A stretch of DNA of 64,000 bases from Achromobacter sp. HZ34 (GCF_002209485.1 NZ_NJIX01000003.1:124001-188000); one strand, 5' to 3'. Shown: positions 45,259 through 54,342, numbered from the stretch's first letter. Notes: generated by a model from the letters alone, not told the origin. Made by a program: numbers and translations.

Positions 45259-45908
45259 ACCACTTCGCCACGACCATCCCGCTGCTTTCCGGCGGACTGC
45301 TGGGCCCCCTGGCGCTGTTCGCGCTGGTCAGCTCCATCACGCCGGGACCGAACAACGTCATGCTGGCCGCTTCCGGCCTGAATTTCGGCTTCCGCCGCAC
45401 CTTGCCGCACTTGCTGGGCGTGTGCATCGGCTTCTCGCTGATGATCCTGCTGGTGGGCGCCGGCCTGGGGGCGGTCTTCCAGAGCGCGCCGGTGCTGTAC
45501 ACCGTGCTGAAGTATGCCGGCGCGGCCTATCTGCTGTACCTGGCCTGGAAGATCGCCCGGGCGGGCGAACTGGGCGAAGGCGGCGGCCGCGCCCGGCCCA
45601 TGACCTTCCTGCAGGCGGCCGCATTCCAATGGGTCAATCCCAAGGCGTGGGTCATGGCGGTGGGGGTGGCGGCGGCCTACATTCCCGCCAACGGCTTCTA
45701 TGCGAACCTGCTGATCGGCACACTGGTCTGCGGCATCATCAACCTGCCCAGCATCGGAGTATGGGTGATGTTCGGCAGCTCGCTGCGCGGTTTGCTGCGC
45801 CAGCCGGCCGCCGTGCGCATCTTCAATGGCGGCATGGCGATGCTGCTGGTCGGGTCCCTGTATCCAGTGGCGCTGGACCTGGCGCATGCCGTGGCGGGCG
45901 GAAACTGA
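45255..45908 (+). CDS. LysE/RhtB family amino acid exporter
   Basis: 217 residues, six helices. The family start block LFALVSSITPGPNNVMLAASGLNFGFRRTLPHLLGV and the FQWVNPKAWVMAVG motif are clear. Coupled to the EamA gene and under the divergent MocR gene, it suggests an amino-compound efflux unit with two different exporters. Confidence 0.93.
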   Translation: MNHFATTIPLLSGGLLGPLALFALVSSITPGPNNVMLAASGLNFGFRRTLPHLLGVCIGFSLMILLVGAGLGAVFQSAPVLYTVLKYAGAAYLLYLAWKIARAGELGEGGGRARPMTFLQAAAFQWVNPKAWVMAVGVAAAYIPANGFYANLLIGTLVCGIINLPSIGVWVMFGSSLRGLLRQPAAVRIFNGGMAMLLVGSLYPVALDLAHAVAGGN

Positions 45909-46094
45909 AGCGCAGACCCGAATCAGGCATGCAAGCAGGCCATGCATCCCGCGCAGTGCGGACGGTATACGGATAGACCGCGCCAGAAACGGGTAGACAC
46001 GGGTAGATACCTGCCCGTGCGCGCCAGCGCTTATGATGGCTGACCGCTGGCGCCGGCCCGGGAACCTGGGCGCCGCGCAACGGTCTACCTTGAT

Positions 46095-47111
46095 ATGCGC
46101 CCGCAAACACGCCCGCACCCTCGCCGGTTCCCCCGCGTTCCCTTCCGCGCCCTCCTGGCGCTGGCCCTGCTGGCCGGCGCCTGCACGTTCGGCTGGATCA
46201 AGCTGGATGCCTGGCAGCGCCAGGCGATTTTCGCCTCCGCCACCGGCGACCGGCCCTGGTTTCGCGACCCGCCGGCCGGCACCGAAGTCTTCGACCTGGA
46301 CGTGGCGCCGGGCCAGAAAGTCCATGCCTGGTATTACAAGAGTCCCAATCCGCAGGCGGCCACCGTGCTGTATCTGCATGGCGCACGCTGGAACCTGAAC
46401 GGCAGCGCCTTCCGCATGACGCGCTGGACGGAAATGGGCTATTCGGTGCTGGCGATCGACTATCGCGGTTTCGGCGAGTCCACGCCGCTGCTGCCTTCGG
46501 AAAGCACGGCTGGCGCCGACGCCGCCGCGGGCCTGCGCGAACTGGCGCGACGCCAACCCGATCCCGCGCGCCGTTTCATCTACGGCCACAGCCTGGGCGG
46601 CGCCATCGCCATCGACCTGGCGACGCGCAAGGACGCCCCGCCTTACGCCGGGCTCATCGTCGAATCCACCTTCACCAGCATCAGCGCCATGCTGGGTACG
46701 CTGAAGTATGGCTGGGTCCCCGGCGCCGGGCTGCTGGTCACGCAGCCTTTCGATTCCATCGATAAAGTGGCGGCGTTGCGCACGCCCGTGCTGTTCATGC
46801 ATGGCACCGCGGATTCCGTCATCCCGCACACCATGAGCGACCAGCTTTATGCCGCCGTGCGCAATGTGGCGCCGCCGCTGAAACGCCTGGTGAAGATAGA
46901 AGGCGCCACGCACTCAGGCGCCGTGCGCAGCGGCGAGGTCTATGACCACGCCGTGGAATCCTTCATACGCGCGGCCCGCGCGGCGTATGGGACGCCGCGG
47001 CAGGCGACCCAGGCCGGTCCCCAGGCCTGGGGTACGATACCCGCCGCGATACCCACGGCAAAACCCACGCCCACCGGTGGATCCACGCCCAACTTCCCTC
47101 CCCCCGCATGA
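46095..47111 (+). CDS. Alpha/beta hydrolase (membrane-anchored or exported)
   Basis: 338 residues. The N-terminal hydrophobic helix (FRALLALALLAGACTFGWI) after a run of Arg suggests a membrane anchor or signal. The fold blocks are VLYLHGARWNLNGS (oxyanion region), IDYRGFGES, nucleophile elbow GHSLGG (S166), LFMHGTADSVIP (Asp) and GATHSG (His). A Pro/Thr-rich tail closes it. Related to serine hydrolases of the BEM46/FrsA-like group; substrate unknown. It overlaps the GntR gene by 4 bases. Confidence 0.88.
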   Translation: MRPQTRPHPRRFPRVPFRALLALALLAGACTFGWIKLDAWQRQAIFASATGDRPWFRDPPAGTEVFDLDVAPGQKVHAWYYKSPNPQAATVLYLHGARWNLNGSAFRMTRWTEMGYSVLAIDYRGFGESTPLLPSESTAGADAAAGLRELARRQPDPARRFIYGHSLGGAIAIDLATRKDAPPYAGLIVESTFTSISAMLGTLKYGWVPGAGLLVTQPFDSIDKVAALRTPVLFMHGTADSVIPHTMSDQLYAAVRNVAPPLKRLVKIEGATHSGAVRSGEVYDHAVESFIRAARAAYGTPRQATQAGPQAWGTIPAAIPTAKPTPTGGSTPNFPPPA

Positions 47112-47755
47112 CCGCCCCTCCCAAACGCCGCGCCGCCGACATTGCCTACGATGCCATCGAAAGCATGCTTGCCACGCTGGAATTGCAGCCCGGCAGCGCC
47201 GTGGTCGAGGCCGACCTGGTGCAGCGCACGGGCCTGGGCCGCACGCCCCTGCGCGAAGCGTTGCTGCGCATGGTGGCCGCCGGCCTGATCCGCCAGGAAC
47301 CGCGCCGCGGCCTGCGTGTGTCGGATGTGCAACTGGCGGACCACCTGGACCTGATCCAGACCCGCCGCGCCCTGGAACAGTTGATCGCCGCGGCGGCGGC
47401 ACGGCGTGCCACGCCACCGCAACGGGAACAGATCCTGGCCTGTGCCACGGGCATGATCCACGCCGCGGAAGGCGGCAACCTGGACGACTACATGCAGGCC
47501 GACCAGCGGCTGGACCATGTCTGCCACGACGCCTGCCGCAATGCCTCGGCGGTCAACGCGGTGGAGCCTTTGATCATCCAGTGCCGCCGCTTCTGGTACG
47601 CCTACCAGCACGAAGGCGATATCGTCGAAGGGGCCCGCCGCCACATGGCCATGGCCGCGGGCATCGCGGCCGGTGATACCGCAGCCGCGATCGCCGGTGC
47701 CGATTTGCTGATGGATTACCTGGAAGCGTTCACGCGCAAGGTCATCGACGCCTGA
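47108..47755 (+). CDS. GntR family transcriptional regulator (FCD domain)
   Basis: 215 residues. Winged helix at about 10-75 (VVEADLVQRTGLGRTPLREALLRMVAAGLI, EPRRGLRV) and a C-terminal FCD domain with metal-type residues (DQRLDHVCHDACRN, RRHMAMAAGIAAGD). It is translationally coupled to the hydrolase by ATGA, so it may regulate that gene. Its 3' end overlaps the convergent deacetylase gene by 40 bases. Confidence 0.9.
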   Translation: MTAPPKRRAADIAYDAIESMLATLELQPGSAVVEADLVQRTGLGRTPLREALLRMVAAGLIRQEPRRGLRVSDVQLADHLDLIQTRRALEQLIAAAAARRATPPQREQILACATGMIHAAEGGNLDDYMQADQRLDHVCHDACRNASAVNAVEPLIIQCRRFWYAYQHEGDIVEGARRHMAMAAGIAAGDTAAAIAGADLLMDYLEAFTRKVIDA

Positions 47756-48615
47756 TCACCGCCCGGCGGCTGCCGCGTGATGCGCAGCCCTTCGCGCAAC
47801 AGGGTCTCGGCGAAACCCGCATCGTTCAGCACCTGGAATTCGGCGCCGCGTTGCGCCGCCATTGCCGTATCGCCCGGATGAGGCATGGCGGGATGGCACA
47901 TCAGCAGATCGCCATCGCGCATGTTTTGCAGCCACAAGGGCAACAACGCCGCATAGGCGTCACTGCCGCCCTGGAAGTCATAGACCCCCAGCAAGCGATG
48001 ATTGCTGCGCAGGCCGGCGGCCGCGGCCGCACGGCTGAAGCGATACGCGCCCAGCACGCCAATGACGTGGGCCTTCCAGCGCAACGCGGCAGGCAGGCCC
48101 GTCTGCCTGCCAGGCGCCGAACAGCGCACCCACGGCGCCGCCGCGCCATAGCGGCGCGCGATGGTCGCCAGCAGGGCGTCGCGTATCTGCGGCAACTGGT
48201 GCACGTGCTGATGGCCGTCGACGAAATCCGGACGGCGTCCCATGGCAGCTTCGAAGGCGTCCAGCTGACGCTCGATCTGGCGCGTCACGCGCGGCACATC
48301 CAGGGTGCGGGCATAGCTGCGCGCGATCAACTGCGACAGCGGCAGGTACAAGCCCGGCTGGCCCAGGGCTTCGGTGAAATTCAAATGCAGGCCGGCATCC
48401 ACGTCCAGTTCCGCCAGGCCGCGCGCGTGCTGCTGAAAGGCGGGCGCATGCGTCATGCAACCGACGGCGCTCAGCCGGCGCTTGCGGGCCAGCACGAGTA
48501 CGCCCTCGTTGATCGCTTCGTTCATGCCAAAATCGTCGGCACAGACGATAATTCGACGCGTGCCGCTTGCGCCGTTGCCATTGCCACTATCATCGCGGCC
48601 GGAGATTTTTTTCAC
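47716..48615 (-). CDS. ChbG/HpnK (YdjC) family carbohydrate deacetylase
   Basis: 299 residues if started at the GTG (48615) used here. ATG codons further upstream, such as 48681, would run into the opposite GtrA gene. Metal and catalytic residues are visible: IIVCADDFGMNEAINEG (Asp), DAGLHLNFTEAL (His), DGHQHVHQLP (His pair) and MCHPAMP. ChbG/HpnK proteins remove acetyl groups from N-acetylated sugars. Next to ArnT- and ArnC-like genes it fits the deacetylation step of lipid A glucosamine modification: undecaprenyl-P-GlcNAc made by LgmA, deacetylated, moved across the membrane, then transferred by LgmB. Confidence 0.87.
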   Translation of the reverse strand: MKKISGRDDSGNGNGASGTRRIIVCADDFGMNEAINEGVLVLARKRRLSAVGCMTHAPAFQQHARGLAELDVDAGLHLNFTEALGQPGLYLPLSQLIARSYARTLDVPRVTRQIERQLDAFEAAMGRRPDFVDGHQHVHQLPQIRDALLATIARRYGAAAPWVRCSAPGRQTGLPAALRWKAHVIGVLGAYRFSRAAAAAGLRSNHRLLGVYDFQGGSDAYAALLPLWLQNMRDGDLLMCHPAMPHPGDTAMAAQRGAEFQVLNDAGFAETLLREGLRITRQPPGGDQASMTLRVNASR

Positions 48616-49011
48616 ATGCGCGTCCTGATCCGACAACTGAGCTGGTTCATCATCGTTGGCTGCGCGGCGGCCGCTACCCATTGGCTGGTAGCGGTAGGCT
48701 GCGTGCGCGGCCTGGGCCTGCAACCGCTGTGGGCCAATGTCGCGGGTTGGGCCGTCGCCTTCGTAGTGTCGTTCAGCGGTCATTTCCTGCTTACCTTCCG
48801 GCATCAAGCCGGTGCCTGGCATGAAGCGGCGCGCCGCTTCTTCTTCGTATCGGCAGGCGGCTTCGTCATCAACGAACTTTCCTACGCCTGGTTATTGCAC
48901 CATACCGAGGTGCGATACGACATCCTGCTGGGGGCCGTCCTGGTAGGCATCGCCGTACTCACTTTCCTGGTCAGCCGTTTGTGGGCGTTCCGGCGCAGTG
49001 CTGCCGCTTGA
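48616..49011 (+). CDS. GtrA family small membrane protein
   Basis: 131 residues with four membrane helices (RQLSWFIIVGCAAAATHWLVAVG at the start; NVAGWAVAFVVSFSGHFLLTFRH; the last ends with VSRLWAFRRSAAA). GtrA proteins are thought to help flip lipid-linked sugars. It starts at the base next to the start codon of the deacetylase gene on the other strand and its end overlaps the lgmB-like gene antisense by 41 bases. Its likely job is moving the undecaprenyl-phosphate sugar for the ArnT-like enzyme. One of lgmC/lgmD by context, but which was not decided. Confidence 0.88.
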   Translation: MRVLIRQLSWFIIVGCAAAATHWLVAVGCVRGLGLQPLWANVAGWAVAFVVSFSGHFLLTFRHQAGAWHEAARRFFFVSAGGFVINELSYAWLLHHTEVRYDILLGAVLVGIAVLTFLVSRLWAFRRSAAA

Positions 49012-50626
49012 AGGTGTCGCCGATTTCGACGTACCACAGCGCCCCTTTGCGCGCCGCATAACGCGGCGTCTGGCCCTGCAATATCTTATCCCGGTCACTG
49101 CTTTCGCTGGGATCGGCCCAGATCCAGAAGCCCTGGCCGTCAGGCGCCGCGCACATCCGCCGCTGCATTTCCGCTTCGGATATCAGGGCCTCGCGCATGG
49201 CGGCCTGGTCGAACTGACCCGCGTCATACAGTTCCTTGCGCCAGTTGTCCCGTTTGGCGATATCGGGGCGATTCCAATCCTCCACCACCCACACCGCGTT
49301 GCGGCTGCGTAGCGTCATGGGCAGGTCGTACGGAAAGTAGCGCAGCGCGATCAGGGTGTCGCCAGGCCGGAACTCAGGCCGAGCCTGCAGCCCGATGCCC
49401 ACGTTGTTCGGCTTGGCGTAGTGCGTGGCCAGCAGGTTGGCCACGACGCACATCACTGCCGCGCTGGACAAGGTCAGGGCAAAGGCGCGGGTGCGGCGAT
49501 CGGAACGCTTGTCGGCGCGCATCATGGCCACCACGATGACTTCGGCCACCAGCGCCGCCAAGGCTGGCAACACCGGCTGGATATACCCTACCAGCTTGGA
49601 TGCGGGGATCGAGAAAAACACCAGGATCACAAGCAGCCAGCACAGCATCAGCCAGCGCACATCCGCGGCCCGGACCGCTTGCGGGTTGGCGGCCTGCGAG
49701 TTGTCGTCCGCCGCGGTGCGCGCGGCAACGGGATTGCCCCAGAACGCCTTGCGCAAGGCACCGCCCAGCCACAGCGTCCAGGGCAGCGCCAGCCCCAGCA
49801 TCACCGGTACGTAGAACCAGAAAGGCTGCATATTGTTGAAGCCCGTCTCGGTGAAACGCTCGAACTGCTGGTAGACGAAGAAATAATGCAGGAAATCCGG
49901 GAAGCGCTGCTGCATCACCCAGAACCAGGGCAGCGCCACCGCCAGGAACACCACGATGACGGGCGGCCACAACAACACGGCCAGGCCGCGCCAGCGGCGC
50001 CGCAGGATGATCCACAGGACCAGCACGGCGCCCGGCAGCACCACGCCGATCAGGCCCTTGGCCAGCACCGCAAGACCCGCCAGCAGGCCGGCCGACACCG
50101 ACAGCGTGTGATACGGCTGGCCGGCGTCGGCGCGCAGCACCGCCGTGGCACCGGCGAGTATGGTCATGCCGATCAAGGCGGCCACCAGCATGTCCAGATT
50201 GGCGTACTGCGCGCTGCCATAGAAGAACGGCTGCGTCAGCAGGGCCAGCAGGCCGATCAGGGCGGTGCCTTCGCCACGCCAGCGGCGCAGGAAGAAATAC
50301 AAAGCCATCGCCACGCCCCAGGCCGCCAGCAGGGAAGGCAGGCGCGCCGCCCACACGCTGGGGCCGAACACGCTATAAGCGGCTTCGGCCAACCAGTAAT
50401 AGAGCGGGGGTTTGTGGAAGAACGGCATGCCGTTCAAGGTGGGCACGACGTGCGCGCCGCGGCTCAGCATTTCCCAGGCGACACCCCCATAACGCCCCTC
50501 ATCGGGCAGGGTGAGCGGACGCAGCCAGGACAGCCAGAGCAGCCATGCGCCCGAGCCAAAGAAAATCACCGCGCGAGGTGGCGCGGTCAGCAGGCGCCGC
50601 CAGGCGCCTGTACCAGTACTTGTCAT
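48971..50626 (-). CDS. lgmB: ArnT-like lipid A glycosyltransferase (LgmB type)
   Basis: 551-residue GT83/PMT_2 family inner-membrane enzyme. The N-terminal first-loop acid LTLPDEGRYGGVAWEML, the motif GMPFFHKPPLYYWLAEAAYSVFG and FYGSAQYANLDMLVA are ArnT-type signatures; about 11-12 helices are followed by a C-terminal periplasmic domain. ArnT adds aminoarabinose to lipid A phosphates, while the Bordetella ortholog LgmB adds glucosamine. Here a deacetylase gene and an ArnC-like gene, but no Ara4N synthesis genes (arnA/arnB), are adjacent, which favours glucosamine. It overlaps the upstream gene by 4 bases. Confidence 0.85.
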   Translation of the reverse strand: MTSTGTGAWRRLLTAPPRAVIFFGSGAWLLWLSWLRPLTLPDEGRYGGVAWEMLSRGAHVVPTLNGMPFFHKPPLYYWLAEAAYSVFGPSVWAARLPSLLAAWGVAMALYFFLRRWRGEGTALIGLLALLTQPFFYGSAQYANLDMLVAALIGMTILAGATAVLRADAGQPYHTLSVSAGLLAGLAVLAKGLIGVVLPGAVLVLWIILRRRWRGLAVLLWPPVIVVFLAVALPWFWVMQQRFPDFLHYFFVYQQFERFTETGFNNMQPFWFYVPVMLGLALPWTLWLGGALRKAFWGNPVAARTAADDNSQAANPQAVRAADVRWLMLCWLLVILVFFSIPASKLVGYIQPVLPALAALVAEVIVVAMMRADKRSDRRTRAFALTLSSAAVMCVVANLLATHYAKPNNVGIGLQARPEFRPGDTLIALRYFPYDLPMTLRSRNAVWVVEDWNRPDIAKRDNWRKELYDAGQFDQAAMREALISEAEMQRRMCAAPDGQGFWIWADPSESSDRDKILQGQTPRYAARKGALWYVEIGDTFKRQHCAGTPTNG

Positions 50627-51651
50627 TTGGCAGTTGGTTTCTCGGTGAAGACCTTACCGCGCTGCTCACGCACGACATATAGCGGCCGTCCCTTCACTTC
50701 GTCGAATATGCGGCCGACGTACTCACCCACCACACCCAGCGACAACATATTGATCCCGGCAAAGAACATCAGGGCAGCCACGATGGTCGTCCAACCGGAC
50801 AAGGGATTTCCATACAGCAGGAAATCCGCCACCAGGTAGCAACCGTACGTGAACGAGAGCAGCGCGAACAACATGCCTATCATACTGACTACGCGCAGCG
50901 GCCAGGTGGTGAACGCGGTCAGGCCGGCGAACGCCAGCTTGAACAGCTGCCGCCCGTTGAAATTGCTGGCGCCATGCGCGCGGTCGGCGGGGGTGTAAGG
51001 CAACGCCTCGGTCTTGAAACCGACCCAGGCGTACAGGCCTTTCATGAAACGCGTACGTTCGGGCAGCGCGTTCAGCGCCTGCACCACGCGGCGGTCCATC
51101 AGGCGGAAGTCGCCCGCATGGGCCGGCACCTGCACACGGCGGCCATTGCTGAGCAGCCGGTAGAACATCTTCGCGCCCACCCGCTTGGCCCATGGCTCGT
51201 CGTCGCGGTTTTCGCGCACGGCATAGACCATATCGGCGCCGGCACGCCAGCGTTCCAGCATTTCAGGGATCAGCGCGGGCGGGTGTTGCATATCCGCATC
51301 CAGGCAGATCACGACGTCCCCGGAGGCTGCTTCCAGCCCGGCGCTGAGCGCGGCTTCCTTGCCGAAGTTGCGCGAAAGCTGCACGTAGCGGATGCCGTCC
51401 ACGGCGGTCCACTCGCGCATCATTTCGGGCGTGCCGTCGGTGCTGCCGTCGTCGGTCACCACCACTTCCCAGGACGTGCAGAGACGGCTGAGCATCGTGA
51501 TGAGCGCAGGCAGCAACACGCGCAGGTTGGCGCTTTCATTCAGGCAGGGGACGACACATGAAATACGGATGTCGTCGAGGTTTTCAGACCGCGGCGTCAC
51601 ATCCGGCAACATGCTGGGCAGTAGGGCGCTGGTTCGGGATTCGATATGCAT
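50623..51651 (-). CDS. lgmA: GT2 polyprenyl-phosphate sugar transferase, ArnC/LgmA-like
   Basis: 342 residues: GT2 domain (ISCVVPCLNESANLRVLLPAL; VVTDDGSTDGTPEMM; metal motif CLDADMQHPP) and two C-terminal membrane helices, as in ArnC, GtrB and DPM1 proteins. It links a nucleotide sugar to undecaprenyl phosphate on the cytoplasmic side. In the lgm pathway the sugar is GlcNAc. First gene of the unit with the ArnT-like gene, overlapping it in ATGA. In other contexts it could serve O-antigen glucosylation (GtrB), but the ArnT-like partner argues for lipid A. Confidence 0.85.
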   Translation of the reverse strand: MHIESRTSALLPSMLPDVTPRSENLDDIRISCVVPCLNESANLRVLLPALITMLSRLCTSWEVVVTDDGSTDGTPEMMREWTAVDGIRYVQLSRNFGKEAALSAGLEAASGDVVICLDADMQHPPALIPEMLERWRAGADMVYAVRENRDDEPWAKRVGAKMFYRLLSNGRRVQVPAHAGDFRLMDRRVVQALNALPERTRFMKGLYAWVGFKTEALPYTPADRAHGASNFNGRQLFKLAFAGLTAFTTWPLRVVSMIGMLFALLSFTYGCYLVADFLLYGNPLSGWTTIVAALMFFAGINMLSLGVVGEYVGRIFDEVKGRPLYVVREQRGKVFTEKPTAK

Positions 51652-51993
51652 GGTTCACCGCAAGGTAAATGACTGCAGGTCGGCAGTATCTGTGCAACCC
51701 CGTTGAATTTTCATCAAACGCTTAAACAACGGCATTTTCTACACAGTTCAATCTGCAAGCCCCTAAACGCGACACACTGTATCCAGATGCTACGGGTGGC
51801 GTTACTACTGCCTGCACATCGTTTCAATACCTCTCCGAACCCGTGAAATCCCCTACCGCCCCATGTGGCGGGCAGGCGGAGGGATTTCACTCCGGACGAC
51901 ACCTACAGCCGTTGGCCATTTTTCCCGCAACGCACAAGACATCGCGCGGGAACCAGATGGCTTTTTCTCAGGCTTACCTATCGATCCGGCACT
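51652..51993. other. Divergent intergenic region between lgmA and the GT9 gene
   Basis: 342 bases holding the opposing promoters of the lipid A genes and the GT9/ligase genes. I see no convincing gene, strong hairpin or recognised operator in it. Confidence 0.5.
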
Positions 51994-53019
51994 ATGGAAC
52001 CCACATCCGATGCGGCGCCCTACGACGCCCCCAGCGCTTTGAACCATCTCAGGCACGCACGGCGTATCGCCGTGCTCATGGCGCCCCGCCTGGGCGACAG
52101 CCTGCTGATGATGAACATGGCATATAACCTGACGACCCACGGCCGCGAGGTGACGGTGTTCGGCGACTACATTCATGCACTGCGGGAATGGTTTCCCGGC
52201 ATGGACGTGCGGCCGTCGCTGCCCGAAGCCCAGGCTGGCGCAATGTTGTCGAGTGACAACAGCGCCGGCTTCGACTGCGCCGTGCAGATGCATAAGGGTT
52301 GGCCCTATTCCCTGCATCCCTACGCGCCTGCCTACTGCTACTACGACGGCCACGTCACGATCACCGGCAAGGACTTCATCAAGCTGGAGCAGATCCGCGA
52401 CTTTTGCCAGGACGACATCGGGCTGGCTTGTCCCGGTGTCGACAATGGCCTGCGGGTGCCGCCGAAACTGCAGACGCGCAAGTACATGCGCCGGATAGCG
52501 ATACATCCCACGTCGACCAGCGCGCAGCGCTGCTGGGCGCCCCGCCACTTCGTTGAACTGGGCTTGCGGCTGCAGCGCGAGGGTTATGACCCCTATTTCA
52601 TCCTGGCGCCCGCTGAGCGCGATCGCTGGAACTGCCTGGCCGAAAACGGCCTGGCACTACTGCACGCGGCGCGGCTGGCGGACGTGGCGGCGTTCATCCA
52701 CGAGTCAGGCTGGTTCATCGGCAATGAATCCGGCATCGGCCACCTCGCGTCCAATGTCGGCGTGCCTACCCTGACGGTGACAGGACGGCCCACCCGCACA
52801 CGCGCATGGCAGCCGGCCTGGGCCAGATCACGCATCGTCTATCCGGGGTATATCATCGGCGGGCGCTGGCGCGACCAGTACTGGCGCGAGTGGCTGTTTC
52901 CGGGTCATGTGCTATATGCCTTCAAGCGCCTGATGCGGGACTGCGCGGGCGACACCCAGCCCGTGCAACCGCCTGCCTTCCGGATGCTTCGGCCCACCGA
53001 TCGCGGCCGCCTTGAATGA
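51994..53019 (+). CDS. Glycosyltransferase family 9 (heptosyltransferase-like)
   Basis: 341 residues from MEPTSDAAPYDAP. GT9 marks are IAVLMAPRLGDSLLMMNMAYNL at the start, IAIHPTSTSAQRCWAPRHFVELGLRL for the donor site, and FIGNESGIGHLASNVGVPTLTVTGRPTRT near the end, the usual block around the active site. GT9 enzymes add heptose or related sugars to lipopolysaccharide core. Its last codon abuts the ligase-like gene. Acceptor and sugar are unknown. Confidence 0.87.
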   Translation: MEPTSDAAPYDAPSALNHLRHARRIAVLMAPRLGDSLLMMNMAYNLTTHGREVTVFGDYIHALREWFPGMDVRPSLPEAQAGAMLSSDNSAGFDCAVQMHKGWPYSLHPYAPAYCYYDGHVTITGKDFIKLEQIRDFCQDDIGLACPGVDNGLRVPPKLQTRKYMRRIAIHPTSTSAQRCWAPRHFVELGLRLQREGYDPYFILAPAERDRWNCLAENGLALLHAARLADVAAFIHESGWFIGNESGIGHLASNVGVPTLTVTGRPTRTRAWQPAWARSRIVYPGYIIGGRWRDQYWREWLFPGHVLYAFKRLMRDCAGDTQPVQPPAFRMLRPTDRGRLE

Positions 53020-54273
53020 ATGAACATGCCCACCCGACATTATTTGCTCTGTGCCACCGTGCTGGCCCTCCTGGTTTGCGCCGCGGCCCTGGTCAGCGCA
53101 GCCGCCGGTCCCGTGCTGCTCTATCTGACCGCGTTGCTGGGCCTTATCGCCATGGCCATCAATGTGCGCAGCGGACGGGAGTCCTTCCAGGTCGGCACGC
53201 CCCTGGTGGTGGCCATGTGCGCCCCCTTGGCCGTGATGCTGGCAAGCAGCGTGGTGCATGGCCAGTGGAGCGCGTCGGAGTTCGAGAAGCTGTCACGCTT
53301 TGCCTTGGCGCTACCCGTCGCCTGGTTGTTGCTGCGCGCCGAACGGCGCTGGTTGCGCTACATCCAATGGGCCTTCCTGTTCAGCGCCTATGCCGGCTCG
53401 CTGATGTTGATCGTCATCGTGTCGACCAACGAACTGGGCCGGATGGCGGTATCGGAATACGGCGGCCGCTATAACGCCGTGGCATTCGCCGACCTGACGC
53501 TGTTCTTCGGCTTCGCGGCGACCATGACGATGCCGTGGAGCAGCTCGCCCTGGCCGCGCCTGGAAAATGCCTTGAAAGCCGCCGCCAGTCCCATTGCCAT
53601 TTACGCGGTGTGGCTGTCGCAGACTCGCAGCAGCTGGGTGCTGGTAGGCGTGTTGGCGCTGGTCATCTTCCTGGGCAACAGCCACTGGAGCCGGCGCGCG
53701 AAGGCAGGTTTCACAGTAGTGGCGCTGGCCGTCGTGATGACCGGCATGGCCATATCCTGGTATTCGGCCAGCAGCCGCATGAGCGCCGCGTGGTCCGATG
53801 TACAGCGCTTTGAACACCAGGATCGCGACACCTCGGTAGGCATCCGCCTGCAGCTGTGGCACGCATCATGGCTGATGTTCAAGCAGAGCCCCCTGCTTGG
53901 GGTGTATCCGAGCAATTTCCGTGCGGAACTGGTGCGGCTGGAACAGCGCGGGGTCGTCACGCCCACCGTCGTCGAAGGCTACGGCGAACCGCACAATGAC
54001 TTCCTCAACGCCCTGGCGGGCTACGGCCTGCTGGGCTTGTTGACGGTCTGCGCGCTTTACTTCATACCGGCCTGGCTGTTCCTGCGACGGCTGCGCCACC
54101 CGGACGAGTCGGTCCGTACGGCGGCGCGCATCGGCCTGCTCTTCACCTTGGGCTACGCCTGTTTCAGCCTGACGGAAATGATGTTCCGCAATATGCGCAG
54201 CGTGCCTATCTACGGTGTCACGCTGGTGGTCCTGTACGCCCTGGCGTATCCGCGACCGGCGCGGATAAGCTGA
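53020..54273 (+). CDS. O-antigen ligase family membrane protein (WaaL/Wzy_C-like)
   Basis: 417 residues, about ten to twelve helices. The periplasmic loop after the conserved membrane core shows RDTSVGIRLQLWHASWLMFKQSPLLGVYPSNF and EGYGEPHNDFLNALAGYGLLGLL, the Wzy_C pattern with the key His-Asn-Asp region. WaaL-type proteins join O-polysaccharide to lipid A core; Wzy-type polymerases have the same fold. Co-transcribed with the GT9 gene, whose stop is next to its start. Confidence 0.88.
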   Translation: MNMPTRHYLLCATVLALLVCAAALVSAAAGPVLLYLTALLGLIAMAINVRSGRESFQVGTPLVVAMCAPLAVMLASSVVHGQWSASEFEKLSRFALALPVAWLLLRAERRWLRYIQWAFLFSAYAGSLMLIVIVSTNELGRMAVSEYGGRYNAVAFADLTLFFGFAATMTMPWSSSPWPRLENALKAAASPIAIYAVWLSQTRSSWVLVGVLALVIFLGNSHWSRRAKAGFTVVALAVVMTGMAISWYSASSRMSAAWSDVQRFEHQDRDTSVGIRLQLWHASWLMFKQSPLLGVYPSNFRAELVRLEQRGVVTPTVVEGYGEPHNDFLNALAGYGLLGLLTVCALYFIPAWLFLRRLRHPDESVRTAARIGLLFTLGYACFSLTEMMFRNMRSVPIYGVTLVVLYALAYPRPARIS

Positions 54274-54323
54274 CGCGCACCCTACAGGTTTTCCCCTACT
54301 TCTCGCGTATTGCTAAACGGCGG

Positions 54324-54342
54324 ACGAATCCGTAGGATTCGT
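54324..54342. promoter_or_regulatory. Inverted repeat before the TRAP operator, terminator or binding site
   Basis: ACGAATCCGTAGGATTCGT, 8-bp perfect arms with a 3-base centre, 51 bases after the ligase-like gene. It may end that transcript or bind a regulator. Confidence 0.5.

Noticed and set aside
45991-46019. ACGGGTAGAC tandem and CACGGG/CCCGTG hairpin after the LysE gene
   Set aside because: Only two imperfect repeat copies and a 6-bp stem; too weak to list as a feature.
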